Source: an uncultured Candidatus Pelagibacter sp.
Lineage (GTDB): Bacteria > Pseudomonadota > Alphaproteobacteria > Pelagibacterales > Pelagibacteraceae
Length of the DNA stretch: 64,000 bases
Reading direction: 5' to 3'
Assembly (NCBI GenBank): GCA_905616395.1
Contig: CAJQSQ010000021.1
Coordinates: 1 to 64,000 of the forward strand
The translations under genes and the position numbers were made by a program. A model generated the notes under the pieces. That model did no database searches, had not been told where the DNA came from, and saw only the letters and a program-made list of their open reading frames with translations. Shown in pieces: positions 49,080-57,587 of this stretch (positions are counted from its first letter, which is position 1; each line of letters starts with the position of its first letter).

Positions 49080-50392
49080 ATAAAAACAATATAAATAAAT
49101 TGTTTTACAGTTTTCTTATAATTCATTTAATTTTATGGACATTAGTTCCCACATTAACAAATAACAATTTACCACTTGATACAATTGAAGCTTTAGCCTG
49201 GGGAAGTAATTTAGATTGGGGATTTAACAAACATCCTCCAGCTAGTGCATTTTTTCTAGAAATTATTTATCAACTTTTTGGATCGCAGGACTGGGCTTAT
49301 TACTTATTAAGCCAATTGTTTGTTGTAACTGCATTTATTATTGTTTTTAAATTTGCTGAAGAACTATTTAAGAATAAAACTTTAAGTTTAATATCTGTAC
49401 TTCTTTTAGAGGGTATTTATTTCTATAATTTTACAACACCTGAATTTAATGTAAATGTTTGCCAATTACCCTTTTGGTCGTTGTGTGTTTATTATTCATG
49501 GAAACTATTTGATAAGCAAAAAATGACATTTAAAGATTGTTTTTTTCTTGGAATTTTCGCAGCTATAGGTTTTTTATCAAAATATCTTTTTATTTATCTT
49601 TTAATATCAATAGACTTATTATTTTTCTATATAATTTTTATAAAGAAATATAAAAAATTTGATTTCAAATATCTAATATCTTTAGAGGTCTTTATTGTTT
49701 TGTTAGTCCCACATTTAATTTGGTTAGCTAATAATGATTATATTACAATTACATATGGATTAGCTAGGACAGGGGTGGAGAATTCAAGTTTATTAGATCA
49801 TGTAACTTACCCTTTGATATTTTTAGGTAAACAGCTAGTAATATTAATTCCATTTTTTATAGTGTCATTTTTTTTGATAAAAAAAATTAATTTAAAAGTA
49901 ACTTTAAAAGATAAGAAATTATTGTTCTTGTTATTTATTAATCTAATTCCAATTGGACTAATGTTCTTAACCTCAATTTTAACAGGGTCTAAAATAAGAA
50001 CAATGTGGATGACTCCATTTTATTTATTTTTTGGTGTATTAATTGTCTATATTTTTCAAGCGCAAATAAATCTTAAAAAGTTAAATGGGTTTATATCAGC
50101 TTTTTTAATTTTGTTTATTTTTTCACCTTTTGCTTATGCCTATATTTCAATTACAGAAACAGATAAAAGAACAGATTATTTGGGTAAGGAAATAGCCATT
50201 AAAACTGAATACTTATGGAGGCAAAATTATACATTGCCAATAAATGTTGTCCTTGGCGATGAATGGCATGCTGGAAATTTATCATATCACCTAAATTCTA
50301 GACCAGTTTGGGAAGGATTGATTACAAAGGATAAGCTTAATTCATTGTCGAAATTTATTTGTATTGATAATATTTGCGTAGGAAATAGATGA
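49055..50392 (+). CDS. Membrane glycosyltransferase, ArnT/PMT-like (GT-C fold)
   Basis: About 445 residues with ten or more hydrophobic segments. After the first helix comes the acidic periplasmic loop LPLDTIEALAWGSNLDWGFNKHPPASAFFLEI, whose Glu/Asp and NKHPP pattern fits the PMT_2/ArnT family that transfers a sugar from an undecaprenyl-phosphate donor. A soluble tail (residues about 385-445) ends FICIDNICVGNR. ATG at 49055 or 49070; the longer frame back to 48773 runs into dksA. Overlaps the GT2 gene by four bases (ATGA). Donor and acceptor unknown. Confidence 0.8.
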   Translation: MLINKMLINKNNINKLFYSFLIIHLILWTLVPTLTNNNLPLDTIEALAWGSNLDWGFNKHPPASAFFLEIIYQLFGSQDWAYYLLSQLFVVTAFIIVFKFAEELFKNKTLSLISVLLLEGIYFYNFTTPEFNVNVCQLPFWSLCVYYSWKLFDKQKMTFKDCFFLGIFAAIGFLSKYLFIYLLISIDLLFFYIIFIKKYKKFDFKYLISLEVFIVLLVPHLIWLANNDYITITYGLARTGVENSSLLDHVTYPLIFLGKQLVILIPFFIVSFFLIKKINLKVTLKDKKLLFLLFINLIPIGLMFLTSILTGSKIRTMWMTPFYLFFGVLIVYIFQAQINLKKLNGFISAFLILFIFSPFAYAYISITETDKRTDYLGKEIAIKTEYLWRQNYTLPINVVLGDEWHAGNLSYHLNSRPVWEGLITKDKLNSLSKFICIDNICVGNR

Positions 50393-51261
50393 GCAAAATA
50401 AAAATTTTAATCCCCATATATAACGATTGGAAATCAGCTTTTAAACTTTTAGAAGGTATAGACTTGCAGGTTAATGATTTAAACCATGAATTCTCAATTA
50501 TAATTATAAACGACCGCTCTACTGAAGAAAGACCTAATAACAATCTTAATTTTAAAAATCTTAAGTCCATTAAAATAATTAATATGAAAAAAAATAAGGG
50601 ACATGCTAGATGCAATGCATCGGGGTTAAGGTATATTGCTGAGCATGAAGATTATGATTATATAATTCCAATGGATGGAGATGGCGAAGATAGAGTAGAA
50701 GAAATAACCCTACTTGTTGATAAAATAAATGATTATCCTAATAAAGTTATTACAGCCAATAGAGTAAAAAGATCTGAAGGGTTTTTCTTTAAACTTTGTT
50801 ACCTTTTACACAAATATTTAACTTTTATTTTTACTGGACAGTCTATTAAGTTTGGTAATTTTATTTGTCTGCCTAAATTTGCAGTTAATAAAATGACAAA
50901 AGAAAAATCAGCATGGAGTAGTTTTTCAGGAGCTGTTGCTAAATTATTTAAAGATAGAAAATCTATCCCATCTATAAGGGGTAAAAGATATTTTGGGCCA
51001 TCAAAAATGAGTTTTATTAACTTATTAAAACACTCACTATCAATTATAGCCGTTTTTAAAATAACACTATTAATTAGATCTATATTTTTTTTAATTGCTT
51101 ACTTATTTCTAATTATAGGTAATCTATCATTGATTACATTAATTCCTGTTATAGGAGTTATTATTATGATGATTTCGGTAATCATACTCTCTCAGAGAGA
51201 AAGTATTCTAGAATTTGAAAACTCTTTAGAAAACATTAGCAGCGTAGATCGGCTTAAATAG
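50389..51261 (+). CDS. Glycosyltransferase family 2 with C-terminal membrane helices
   Basis: 290 residues. GT-A core: KIKILIPIYNDW, IIIINDRSTE, NKGHARCNASGLRYI and the metal-binding IIPMDGDGEDRVEEI, then SGAVAKLFKDR, followed by two to three C-terminal helices (residues about 225-275). The architecture is that of polyprenyl-phosphate sugar transferases (DPM1/GtrB/ArnC class). Coupled to the GT-C gene, it could make the lipid-linked donor which that enzyme uses. Convergent with umuC with an eight-base overlap. Confidence 0.85.
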   Translation: MSKIKILIPIYNDWKSAFKLLEGIDLQVNDLNHEFSIIIINDRSTEERPNNNLNFKNLKSIKIINMKKNKGHARCNASGLRYIAEHEDYDYIIPMDGDGEDRVEEITLLVDKINDYPNKVITANRVKRSEGFFFKLCYLLHKYLTFIFTGQSIKFGNFICLPKFAVNKMTKEKSAWSSFSGAVAKLFKDRKSIPSIRGKRYFGPSKMSFINLLKHSLSIIAVFKITLLIRSIFFLIAYLFLIIGNLSLITLIPVIGVIIMMISVIILSQRESILEFENSLENISSVDRLK

Positions 51262-52534
51262 CTTTTATTATTGGTAGCGAATGAAAGTCAGCTGTATCTA
51301 TCTTTGAAGAATGATCTCTTCTCATATTCCATTTTTTATTTACCCCTGCACTAGCCAAGCTTAGTGTTGATCGGCCATATCTATAATTTGTACTATCAAT
51401 AACTCTCATTAAGCCTTTAATTTTTTCATCTTTTTCTGAGGAGAATAAATTTTTACTACCATCTGAACTGACCAAACCAGTCAATGTTATGCCTGCTTTT
51501 TGATACCTATATCCATTTATAAAGATTTTATTTAATGCAACTAAAGCAGTTTTAACTATTTCAATACTATTGTTGGTAGCTATTGGAAAATCTATAGTCT
51601 TAGCATTTGAATAATATACGCCTCTATTTTGAAAGGGGCTTGTTCTAACAGAAACAGTTATCGATTTTGCTATTAAAGATTCTGATCTAATTTTTTCTGA
51701 AGCATTTAAGCAATAACTTGCTACTGCTTCTTGGAGTTCTTGAAATTTTTCAACTCTTGTACCAAATGATCTCGACACTACACAGCTTTTTCTTTTTGAA
51801 GTTTTAGTTTCTAATGGGATACAAGAAATCCCTCTAAGTTCTAACGCCGTCCTAGAACTTAAAACATTAGAACTTTTTTTGATCCAAGTGTTTGACATAT
51901 TTTTTAATTGCTTAGCATTGTAAATTCCATTTTGATGATAAAATTTTGTAAGTTGTTTACCAACTCCCCAAACATCATTAATATCTATTTTTTCTAATAG
52001 TGGATCAATATTTTCAATTCCTATTAAGTTTGTTACACCAGATTTTTTTTTCTTTGCTATATGATTTGCAATTTTGCTTAGTGTTTTTGTTTTTGCAATA
52101 CCAATGCTAGTTGGAATTCCTGTCCACTGTAAAACAATACTTCTAATTTCTTTTCCTATATCTTCTACTTCATCATCAGGATAATTACTTAAATCTAAAA
52201 AAGCCTCATCTACCGAATATATTTCTAGCTCAGGATTAAATCTTTTTAAAGTTCTCATCACTCTTCTAGATAAATCTCCATATAAAGAATAGTTTGAAGA
52301 AAAAACATAAACATTATTTCTAAGTATTGTGTCTTTAGCTTTGAAGTAAGGTTCTCCCATTTTGATACCAAGAAACTTTGCTTCATTTGATCTTGCAATA
52401 ATACAGCCATCATTATTAGACAAAACAACGACAGGTTTATTTCTAATTTTAGGATTAAATAATCTTTCACAAGAAACATAAAAAGAATTGCAATCAACAA
52501 GTGCTATTTTTTTAGTACGTTGAATGGATGACAT
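51254..52534 (-). CDS. umuC: DNA polymerase V catalytic subunit UmuC
   Basis: 426-residue Y-family polymerase. Catalytic carboxylates appear in ALVDCNSFYVSCERLF and YSVDEAFLDLS; GIPTSIGIAKTKTLSKIANHIAKK and the helix-hairpin-helix around INDVWGVGKQLTKFYHQNGI follow, then the little-finger domain (RKSCVVSRSFGTRV onward). It bypasses lesions as UmuD'2C. It overlaps umuD by 23 bases and is under the same LexA-type site. The 3' end overlaps the GT2 gene on the opposite strand. Confidence 0.96.
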   Translation of the reverse strand: MSSIQRTKKIALVDCNSFYVSCERLFNPKIRNKPVVVLSNNDGCIIARSNEAKFLGIKMGEPYFKAKDTILRNNVYVFSSNYSLYGDLSRRVMRTLKRFNPELEIYSVDEAFLDLSNYPDDEVEDIGKEIRSIVLQWTGIPTSIGIAKTKTLSKIANHIAKKKKSGVTNLIGIENIDPLLEKIDINDVWGVGKQLTKFYHQNGIYNAKQLKNMSNTWIKKSSNVLSSRTALELRGISCIPLETKTSKRKSCVVSRSFGTRVEKFQELQEAVASYCLNASEKIRSESLIAKSITVSVRTSPFQNRGVYYSNAKTIDFPIATNNSIEIVKTALVALNKIFINGYRYQKAGITLTGLVSSDGSKNLFSSEKDEKIKGLMRVIDSTNYRYGRSTLSLASAGVNKKWNMRRDHSSKIDTADFHSLPIIKAI

Positions 52535-52907
52535 AAGTCACAACTCCCCAAATAAATACTTCCATTTCATCACCAATAATTATTTTATCTTCAATATTTT
52601 TTGAACCTGATGTCAAAAATTGACCATCTTTTGATTTAACAAAACTTTTAACAACCAATTCATCATGAACATTTGCAACCACTGTAGAAAAATTTTTAGG
52701 TTTTAAACTTCTATCAACAACTAATAGGTCACCATCATAAATACCAACATCGGTCATCGATTTTCCCTGAACTCTGATAATGAAAGTTGCTGGAACATTT
52801 TTGATCAAATGAATGTTGAGATCCACATCTTCTTCGATGTAATCTGTTGCAGGAGAAGGAAAGCCAGCCCCAGCTTTATGTAAATAAAATGGAATAGTTA
52901 ATTTCAT
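52512..52907 (-). CDS. umuD: UmuD, LexA-like autoprotease of DNA polymerase V
   Basis: 131 residues. The self-cleavage site is KAGAGFPSPA, between Ala14 and Gly15; nucleophile Ser50 (VQGKSMTDVGIYDGD) and Lys87 (ELVVKSFV) form the dyad. RecA filaments trigger cleavage to UmuD', the active partner of UmuC. The N-terminal arm before the cleavage site is 14 residues, about ten shorter than in E. coli UmuD. The ATG at 52907 abuts the LexA site with no space for a Shine-Dalgarno. Confidence 0.95.
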   Translation of the reverse strand: MKLTIPFYLHKAGAGFPSPATDYIEEDVDLNIHLIKNVPATFIIRVQGKSMTDVGIYDGDLLVVDRSLKPKNFSTVVANVHDELVVKSFVKSKDGQFLTSGSKNIEDKIIIGDEMEVFIWGVVTYVIHSTY

Positions 52908-52922
52908 GTTCTTGTTTTGTTC
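52908..52922 (-). promoter_or_regulatory. LexA (SOS) box of umuDC
   Basis: Plus strand GTTC-TTGTTTT-GTTC, an exact match to the alphaproteobacterial LexA operator GTTC-N7-GTTC. It lies between the -10 hexamer and the umuD ATG, where bound LexA would block transcription. lexA itself is not in the window. Confidence 0.85.
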
Positions 52923-52925
52923 TAA

Positions 52926-52954
52926 TCTATAGACTAGTTATACATTACACGCAA
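52926..52954 (-). promoter_or_regulatory. Promoter of umuDC
   Basis: On minus: TTGCGT (52954-52949), 17 bases, TATAGA (52931-52926). Optimal spacing; the predicted transcription start falls in the LexA box, leaving a 5' leader of only about 12 bases. Confidence 0.6.
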
Positions 52955-52979
52955 TAGGTTGTATTTTGAGTCTGTAACT

Positions 52980-52998
52980 GAATCAAAGGTGAATCAAA
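52980..52998 (+). repeat. Direct repeat GAATCAAA in the umuD-SOUL spacer
   Basis: GAATCAAA at 52980-52987 and 52991-52998 (11-base period, one helical turn), with a related GAACAT at 53003-53008. It lies 75-93 bases before the SOUL ATG and could be a tandem operator, or chance. Confidence 0.35.
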
Positions 52999-53072
52999 AC
53001 GTGAACATTGAAACTATATTTTGTGCTCTTGTGGATAACTTCAACCAGAGATAGTTTAAGCCTCATATTAAA

Positions 53073-53642
53073 ATGAAAAAAATTTTATCACTTGTGCTTC
53101 TTGGCTTAATTATAACCTCTAACAGTATGGCTTATGAAGAAGCAAATTATGAAGTGGTGAAAAAAAATAACATCTATGAAATCAGAAAATATTCTGATCG
53201 TTTAGCTATTGAAACATCAATATCAAATGAAGGCAGCAGTTTTAGAAAGTTATTTAACTACATATCGGGCAACAATGAAAAAAATGAAGAGATTAAAATG
53301 ACAACACCAGTTACCCAAATGGAAAAAAAAGGCAGTATGACCATGCAATTTTATTTACCTTCAGGATTTAATAAAGACGACATACCGAGCCCATCTAATT
53401 CAGATATTAAAATATTAAATATTAAAGGTGGTTATTATGCAGTCATTATATACTCAGGAAGAGCATCTGATAAAAATTTTATTAAACATAAAAGTATTTT
53501 AGAGAATGAATTAAAAAAGGATGATATATCAATTTTGAGCCCACCTATTAAAGCAACTTACAATAGTCCTTTCACGTTACCTTTACTTAGAAGAAATGAG
53601 GCAATGTTTAAGGTTAATATAAAAAATAAAGGAGAAATATAA
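53073..53642 (+). CDS. SOUL-family heme-binding protein, secreted
   Basis: 189 residues. Signal peptide LSLVLLGLIITSNSMA (cleavage near residue 20), then the SOUL/HEBP fold: YEVVKKNNIYEIRKYSDRLAIET, GSSFRKLFNYISGNN, IKMTTPVTQ and FYLPSGF. Members bind heme or tetrapyrroles; in bacteria the role is not settled. Location is predicted to be periplasmic. The GFA gene follows without a gap and has its own Shine-Dalgarno in the SOUL tail. Confidence 0.88.
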   Translation: MKKILSLVLLGLIITSNSMAYEEANYEVVKKNNIYEIRKYSDRLAIETSISNEGSSFRKLFNYISGNNEKNEEIKMTTPVTQMEKKGSMTMQFYLPSGFNKDDIPSPSNSDIKILNIKGGYYAVIIYSGRASDKNFIKHKSILENELKKDDISILSPPIKATYNSPFTLPLLRRNEAMFKVNIKNKGEI

Positions 53643-54005
53643 ATGAAAAAACTAAAATGCCATTGTGGAGCAGTAGAAGCAGAAATAAATGTGCCTGATA
53701 ACTTAGAAAAAGTTTTAAAATGTAATTGTTCTATTTGTAAGAGAAAAGGAGTAATTATGTCTATGGTTAAGAATGAAGATTTTAAAATTATTAAAGGTGA
53801 AGATAAGCTAACGCTTTATAAATTTCATTCAAAAATCGCAAAACATTATTTTTGTTCTAATTGTGGAATTTACACGCATCACAATCCAAGAGCCAATCCA
53901 GCTATGACAGGATTTAATCTTGGATGTATAGATGAAATAAATACTTTTGAATTAGAAAATGTTGCTGTGAATGATGGTCAAAACCATCCACTTGATAAAA
54001 AATAA
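53643..54005 (+). CDS. GFA/CENP-V family zinc protein
   Basis: 120 residues. Zinc ligands are visible as KCHCGAVE (Cys-x-Cys), KCNCSICKRKG and FCSNCGIYTHH, the GFA (glutathione-dependent formaldehyde-activating) pattern. Many members are not formaldehyde enzymes, and no formaldehyde pathway gene is adjacent, so substrate is unassigned. An AGGAG about 11 bases before the ATG lies within the SOUL 3' end. It is followed after six bases by the glycerate-kinase-like gene. Confidence 0.88.
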   Translation: MKKLKCHCGAVEAEINVPDNLEKVLKCNCSICKRKGVIMSMVKNEDFKIIKGEDKLTLYKFHSKIAKHYFCSNCGIYTHHNPRANPAMTGFNLGCIDEINTFELENVAVNDGQNHPLDKK

Positions 54006-54011
54006 TTTTTT

Positions 54012-54938
54012 ATGCAAGAAGTTAATGATTGTTTTAACAAGATAAAAAAAGATTGTTTTAAATTTATTTCATCTCAAGAAACCAAGAAGGATAAATTTAA
54101 AAACAAAGATAAGATGATTAAATCATTTCTAATTCCTGTTAGTTTTTGGATATCAAAAAGAGTTAATAAGAAAAAACCATTAATAATTGGTTTAGCTGGA
54201 GGACAAGGTTCAGGCAAAACAACTATCTCGTCAATTTTAACTTTGATTTTAAAAAAATATTTCAAGTTAAATGTTTTTAAAGTTTCTATTGATGATTTTT
54301 ATAAGACAAGAAAAAATAGAAAATCATTATCTAAAAATAAACACCCTTTATTAATGACGAGAGGAGTGCCCGGAACCCACGATGTAGATTTAATGTTAAA
54401 TTTTTTTAAAAAAATTAAAGATAAAAACTTTCAAAGTTTACAAATTCCAACATTTAATAAAGCAATAGATGATAGGTGCCAAAAGAGCTTATGGTATAAA
54501 ATCAAAACAAAGCCAGATGTAGTAATTTTTGAAGGCTGGTGTGTTGGAGCAAGACCTCAGTTAAACAGTCAGCTTAAAAAGCCAATTAATTCCCTTGAAA
54601 AAGTTTATGATCAAGGAGCTAAATGGAGAACCTATGTTAACAATCAATTAAAAACTAAATACAAAACCTTATTCAAGCAATTAGATGGATTGTTATATTT
54701 AAAGGCTAAAAACTTTAGCTTATTAAGAGAATGGAGATTAAAACAAGAGAGAAAGCTCTGGGTTCAAACAAAAAACAAGAAAAACTTAAAAATTATGAGC
54801 AGTGGAGATGTGATAAACTTTATGCAGACTTATCAAAGAATTACTCAACAAATGTTTAAAGATGCGATAAAAAGCTCATCAGTTATAATGAATTTAAATA
54901 GCAATCATCAGATCGAAAAGATAAAATTTAAAAAATAA
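54012..54938 (+). CDS. D-glycerate 3-kinase-like P-loop kinase
   Basis: 308 residues. Walker A LIIGLAGGQGSGKTTIS at about residue 60-75, then FKVSIDDFYKTRKNR, LLMTRGVPGTHDVDLM, IPTFNKAIDDR and DVVIFEGWCVGARPQ, which match the plant-type glycerate kinase/YggC/Tda10 family. The likely reaction is D-glycerate + ATP to 3-phosphoglycerate, which would feed pgk at 2778 and join glycolate or serine breakdown, carbon sources SAR11 is known to use. Homologues with other substrates exist. The following TolC gene overlaps by one base. Confidence 0.85.
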   Translation: MQEVNDCFNKIKKDCFKFISSQETKKDKFKNKDKMIKSFLIPVSFWISKRVNKKKPLIIGLAGGQGSGKTTISSILTLILKKYFKLNVFKVSIDDFYKTRKNRKSLSKNKHPLLMTRGVPGTHDVDLMLNFFKKIKDKNFQSLQIPTFNKAIDDRCQKSLWYKIKTKPDVVIFEGWCVGARPQLNSQLKKPINSLEKVYDQGAKWRTYVNNQLKTKYKTLFKQLDGLLYLKAKNFSLLREWRLKQERKLWVQTKNKKNLKIMSSGDVINFMQTYQRITQQMFKDAIKSSSVIMNLNSNHQIEKIKFKK

Positions 54939-56236
54939 TGAATAAAATAATCTTAATACTCTTATCTATTATTCTTTTTAATGGAAAAGCTTTTTCTATA
55001 CCTTTGTCAAAAGCATTATTGCAAGCGTACAATGAAAACCCAGTATTAAATGCAGAGCGTGAAAATATTCAAGTTTCTAGAGAAGAAGTAAAGATATCAA
55101 GAAGTGAATTTTTACCAAGTTTAACGCTGTCAGGTTCTAAGAGCCAAGAAAATACAGAAAAGCTAACTGATGGAACGGGTGCCAATTCATCCTTTACAGA
55201 TGTCGATCCAAAAACTCAATCAATAAATATTGAGCAAAAATTATTTCAAGGATTTGCAGGTATAGCCAGCATGGAAAAAAGTAAAATTGGATTAACTTTA
55301 GCTGAAGCAAAACTTTTAAAAACTGAACAAGAGATTTTGTACCAAGCTATAGAAGCTTATTCAGGTCTAATTTTTTCTGATGAAAAACTTAAAATTAATC
55401 AAAATAATGTTAACCTGTTAAAGAGACAAGTTGAGACCAATCAAGCAAGATTAGAAAGAGGTCAAATCACTATATCTGATTTAGCACAATCCGAGTCTTC
55501 CTTTGCTGGTGCACAAGCACAATTTTTACAAGCAAAAAATGAAACAGTTACAGCTAAGCTGACCTATGAAAAAATTATAGGTCCAATTGTTAATACTAAT
55601 ACTTTAAGTAAGAATTCAGATTTAACCTTTGAATTACCAAAAGACTTAAATGAAGCAATTGAAATTTCAAAAACAACTAATCCAAATTTAATTATCTCAA
55701 GGCTAGAGTATGAGCAATCAGAAAAAGATGTAACAATAGCTAGATCCGACCTATCACCATCTGTATCTTTATCGTTTAATAGTTCAAAGTCAGACAATGT
55801 AAGCTCAAGTATTGATGAGCGTGATAAAGAAATATTAAAAGCAACTATTTCATGGCCAATTTTTAAAGGTGGAAAAAATACTGCTTCATTAAATAAAAGT
55901 AAAAATTTAAAAAATAGAAAAAAATTATTACTAGACAATGCTTTAAAAACAAATGATGCAAATATTGCAAGTGCGTGGTCAAGCTTTCAAGTATCAAAAA
56001 GTTTATTGAATGCAGTTACTGCTCAAGTTAAAGCAGCCAAGATTGCAAATGAAGGAATAACAGTTGAATATGAAACTGGTCTTGGAAGATCTACACTTGA
56101 TGTTATTCAATCAAACTCAATTTTACTAAGCTCAAAGACAAGCTTAGCAGATTCTGAAAGAAACTATTTACTTTCACAGTTTAAACTTCTTCAAGCTATT
56201 GGTTTGTTGAATAGTAATTACTTAAAAATACAGTAA
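54938..56236 (+). CDS. TolC family outer-membrane efflux channel
   Basis: 432 residues. Signal peptide ILLSIILFNGKAFS, then two internally similar halves of the OEP fold, each with long helices and a barrel strand: SREEVKISRSEFLPSLTLSGSK in the first and SEKDVTIARSDLSPSVSLSF in the second, plus ATISWPIFKGGKN. TolC-type channels serve type I secretion and RND/MFS efflux. No ABC transporter or membrane-fusion protein is adjacent, so it may pair with several systems, as the single TolC of a reduced genome. Confidence 0.92.
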   Translation: MNKIILILLSIILFNGKAFSIPLSKALLQAYNENPVLNAERENIQVSREEVKISRSEFLPSLTLSGSKSQENTEKLTDGTGANSSFTDVDPKTQSINIEQKLFQGFAGIASMEKSKIGLTLAEAKLLKTEQEILYQAIEAYSGLIFSDEKLKINQNNVNLLKRQVETNQARLERGQITISDLAQSESSFAGAQAQFLQAKNETVTAKLTYEKIIGPIVNTNTLSKNSDLTFELPKDLNEAIEISKTTNPNLIISRLEYEQSEKDVTIARSDLSPSVSLSFNSSKSDNVSSSIDERDKEILKATISWPIFKGGKNTASLNKSKNLKNRKKLLLDNALKTNDANIASAWSSFQVSKSLLNAVTAQVKAAKIANEGITVEYETGLGRSTLDVIQSNSILLSSKTSLADSERNYLLSQFKLLQAIGLLNSNYLKIQ

Positions 56237-56267
56237 TTAAGCCATTTTATTATAAAAAAAATAACTA

Positions 56268-56295
56268 TTGAAAAAAAGAACAAAATGTGTACATT
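56268..56295 (+). promoter_or_regulatory. Promoter of recA
   Basis: TTGAAA at 56268-56273 and TACATT at 56290-56295, 16 bases apart, 44 bases before the recA ATG. The LexA-like site occupies the spacer and the edge of the -10. Confidence 0.55.
56278..56292 (+). promoter_or_regulatory. LexA-like box of recA
   Basis: GAAC-AAAATGT-GTAC: GAAC-N7-GAAC with one mismatch in the second half-site. Its first eight bases, GAACAAAA, are identical to the umuD site read on minus. It sits between -35 and -10, the usual place for a repressor. Confidence 0.6.
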
Positions 56296-56338
56296 TAACA
56301 CTCGATTCGAACACTAATTATTTAATAAAAAGGGAAAA

Positions 56339-57490
56339 ATGACTAAAAACAACCTAAAAGTAGTTAAATCTACAAAAGCACAACAAGCAGAAGGCAACGA
56401 AAAAAGCAAAGCTTTAGACGCGGCAATGGCCCAAATTATCGATAATTTTGGAAAAGGATCAGTAATGAAACTTGGCCAAAGAAGAGCAATGGACATCGAG
56501 TCAGTTTCAACTGGATCATTAAGCTTAGATGTAGCGCTTGGAATAGGTGGCTTACCAAAAGGAAGAGTTGTTGAAGTCTATGGACCAGAATCATCAGGTA
56601 AAACAACTTTAGCATTACAAGTATTAGCAGAAGCTCAAAAAGCTGGAGGAACATGTGCGTTTATAGATGCAGAACATGCTTTAGATCCAATTTATGCAAA
56701 AAAGCTTGGCGTAGATACTGAAGAATTATTAATTTCACAACCTGATACTGGTGAGCAAGCTCTAGAAATAGCTGATACTCTAGTTAAATCAGGATCAATT
56801 TCTGTTATCGTAATTGACTCAGTTGCAGCACTAACACCTAGAGCTGAAATTGAAGGAGAAATGGGAGATCACCACGTAGGACTTCAGTCAAGATTAATGA
56901 GTCAAGCTTTAAGAAAGTTAACAGGCTCAATCTCAAGCACAAATACAATGATGATTTTTATTAACCAAATTAGAATGAAAATTGGAGTTATGTTTGGAAG
57001 TCCAGAGACTACATCTGGTGGAAATGCACTTAAATTCTATTCATCTGTTAGATTAGACATCAGAAGAATTGGTGCGATTAAAAATGGAGATGAAATTATT
57101 GGTAACTCAACAAGAGTTAAAGTGGTTAAAAATAAAGTAGCACCACCATTTAAAGTTGTTGAATTTGATCTAATGTATGGCAAGGGTATTAGCAAAGTAG
57201 GTGAATTAGTTGACCTTGGTGCAAAAGCTGACATTGTTGAAAAAGCAGGAGCTTGGTACGCTTATAAAGGTGAAAAAATTGGCCAAGGAAGAGAAAATGC
57301 TAAAACTTATTTAGAGCAAAATCCTCAAATTGCAGCAGAAATTGAAATGGCAATTAGAGAAAAAGCTGGCGTGATAGCAAAAAAAATTGAAGGTAATCCT
57401 CTTGATCCAGAAAAAGCAGCAAAAGATCAAATAGAGGATCCTAAAGTGGAAATAAAAGAAGAAGTAACACCTCCACCTAAAAAGAATTAG
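56339..57490 (+). CDS. recA: Recombinase RecA
   Basis: 383 residues. Walker [10 protein letters not shown] at 82-90, [29 protein letters not shown] covering loop L2, and the LexA/UmuD coprotease function of the family. The C-terminal tail is longer and more Lys/Glu/Pro-rich than in E. coli (ends [11 protein letters not shown]). GGGAAAA just before the ATG is a partial Shine-Dalgarno. It performs strand exchange and switches on the SOS response, for which umuDC at 51254 is one target. Confidence 0.98.
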   Translation: MTKNNLKVVKSTKAQQAEGNEKSKALDAAMAQIIDNFGKGSVMKLGQRRAMDIESVSTGSLSLDVALGIGGLPKGRVVEVYGPESSGKTTLALQVLAEAQKAGGTCAFIDAEHALDPIYAKKLGVDTEELLISQPDTGEQALEIADTLVKSGSISVIVIDSVAALTPRAEIEGEMGDHHVGLQSRLMSQALRKLTGSISSTNTMMIFINQIRMKIGVMFGSPETTSGGNALKFYSSVRLDIRRIGAIKNGDEIIGNSTRVKVVKNKVAPPFKVVEFDLMYGKGISKVGELVDLGAKADIVEKAGAWYAYKGEKIGQGRENAKTYLEQNPQIAAEIEMAIREKAGVIAKKIEGNPLDPEKAAKDQIEDPKVEIKEEVTPPPKKN

Positions 57491-57511
57491 TTAAAGTCAT
57501 CTTTAATTATT

Positions 57512-57540
57512 AAAAGGCGCTTAATTTAAGCGCCTTTTTT
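57512..57540 (+). terminator. Rho-independent terminator after recA
   Basis: Arms AAAAGGCGCTT and AAGCGCCTTTT around AATTT, with a tract of six T, 22 bases after the recA stop. It separates recA from alaS, which start-to-stop is 97 bases away. Confidence 0.93.
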
Positions 57541-57587
57541 CCCTACACTTATCTAGACATCAAATAAAAAAGCTGTATTTTAAATAT

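Noticed and set aside
48976..49089. Long start for dksA at 49089
   Set aside because: A TTGACA-16-TATACT promoter lies downstream of it at 48998-49025, so that start would not be transcribed.
53030..53038. Perfect DnaA-box 9-mer TTATCCACA (minus strand)
   Set aside because: A single copy with no neighbouring boxes, no AT-rich unwinding element pattern and no dnaA or dnaN; one such match in 64 kb is close to chance expectation, so no origin is claimed.
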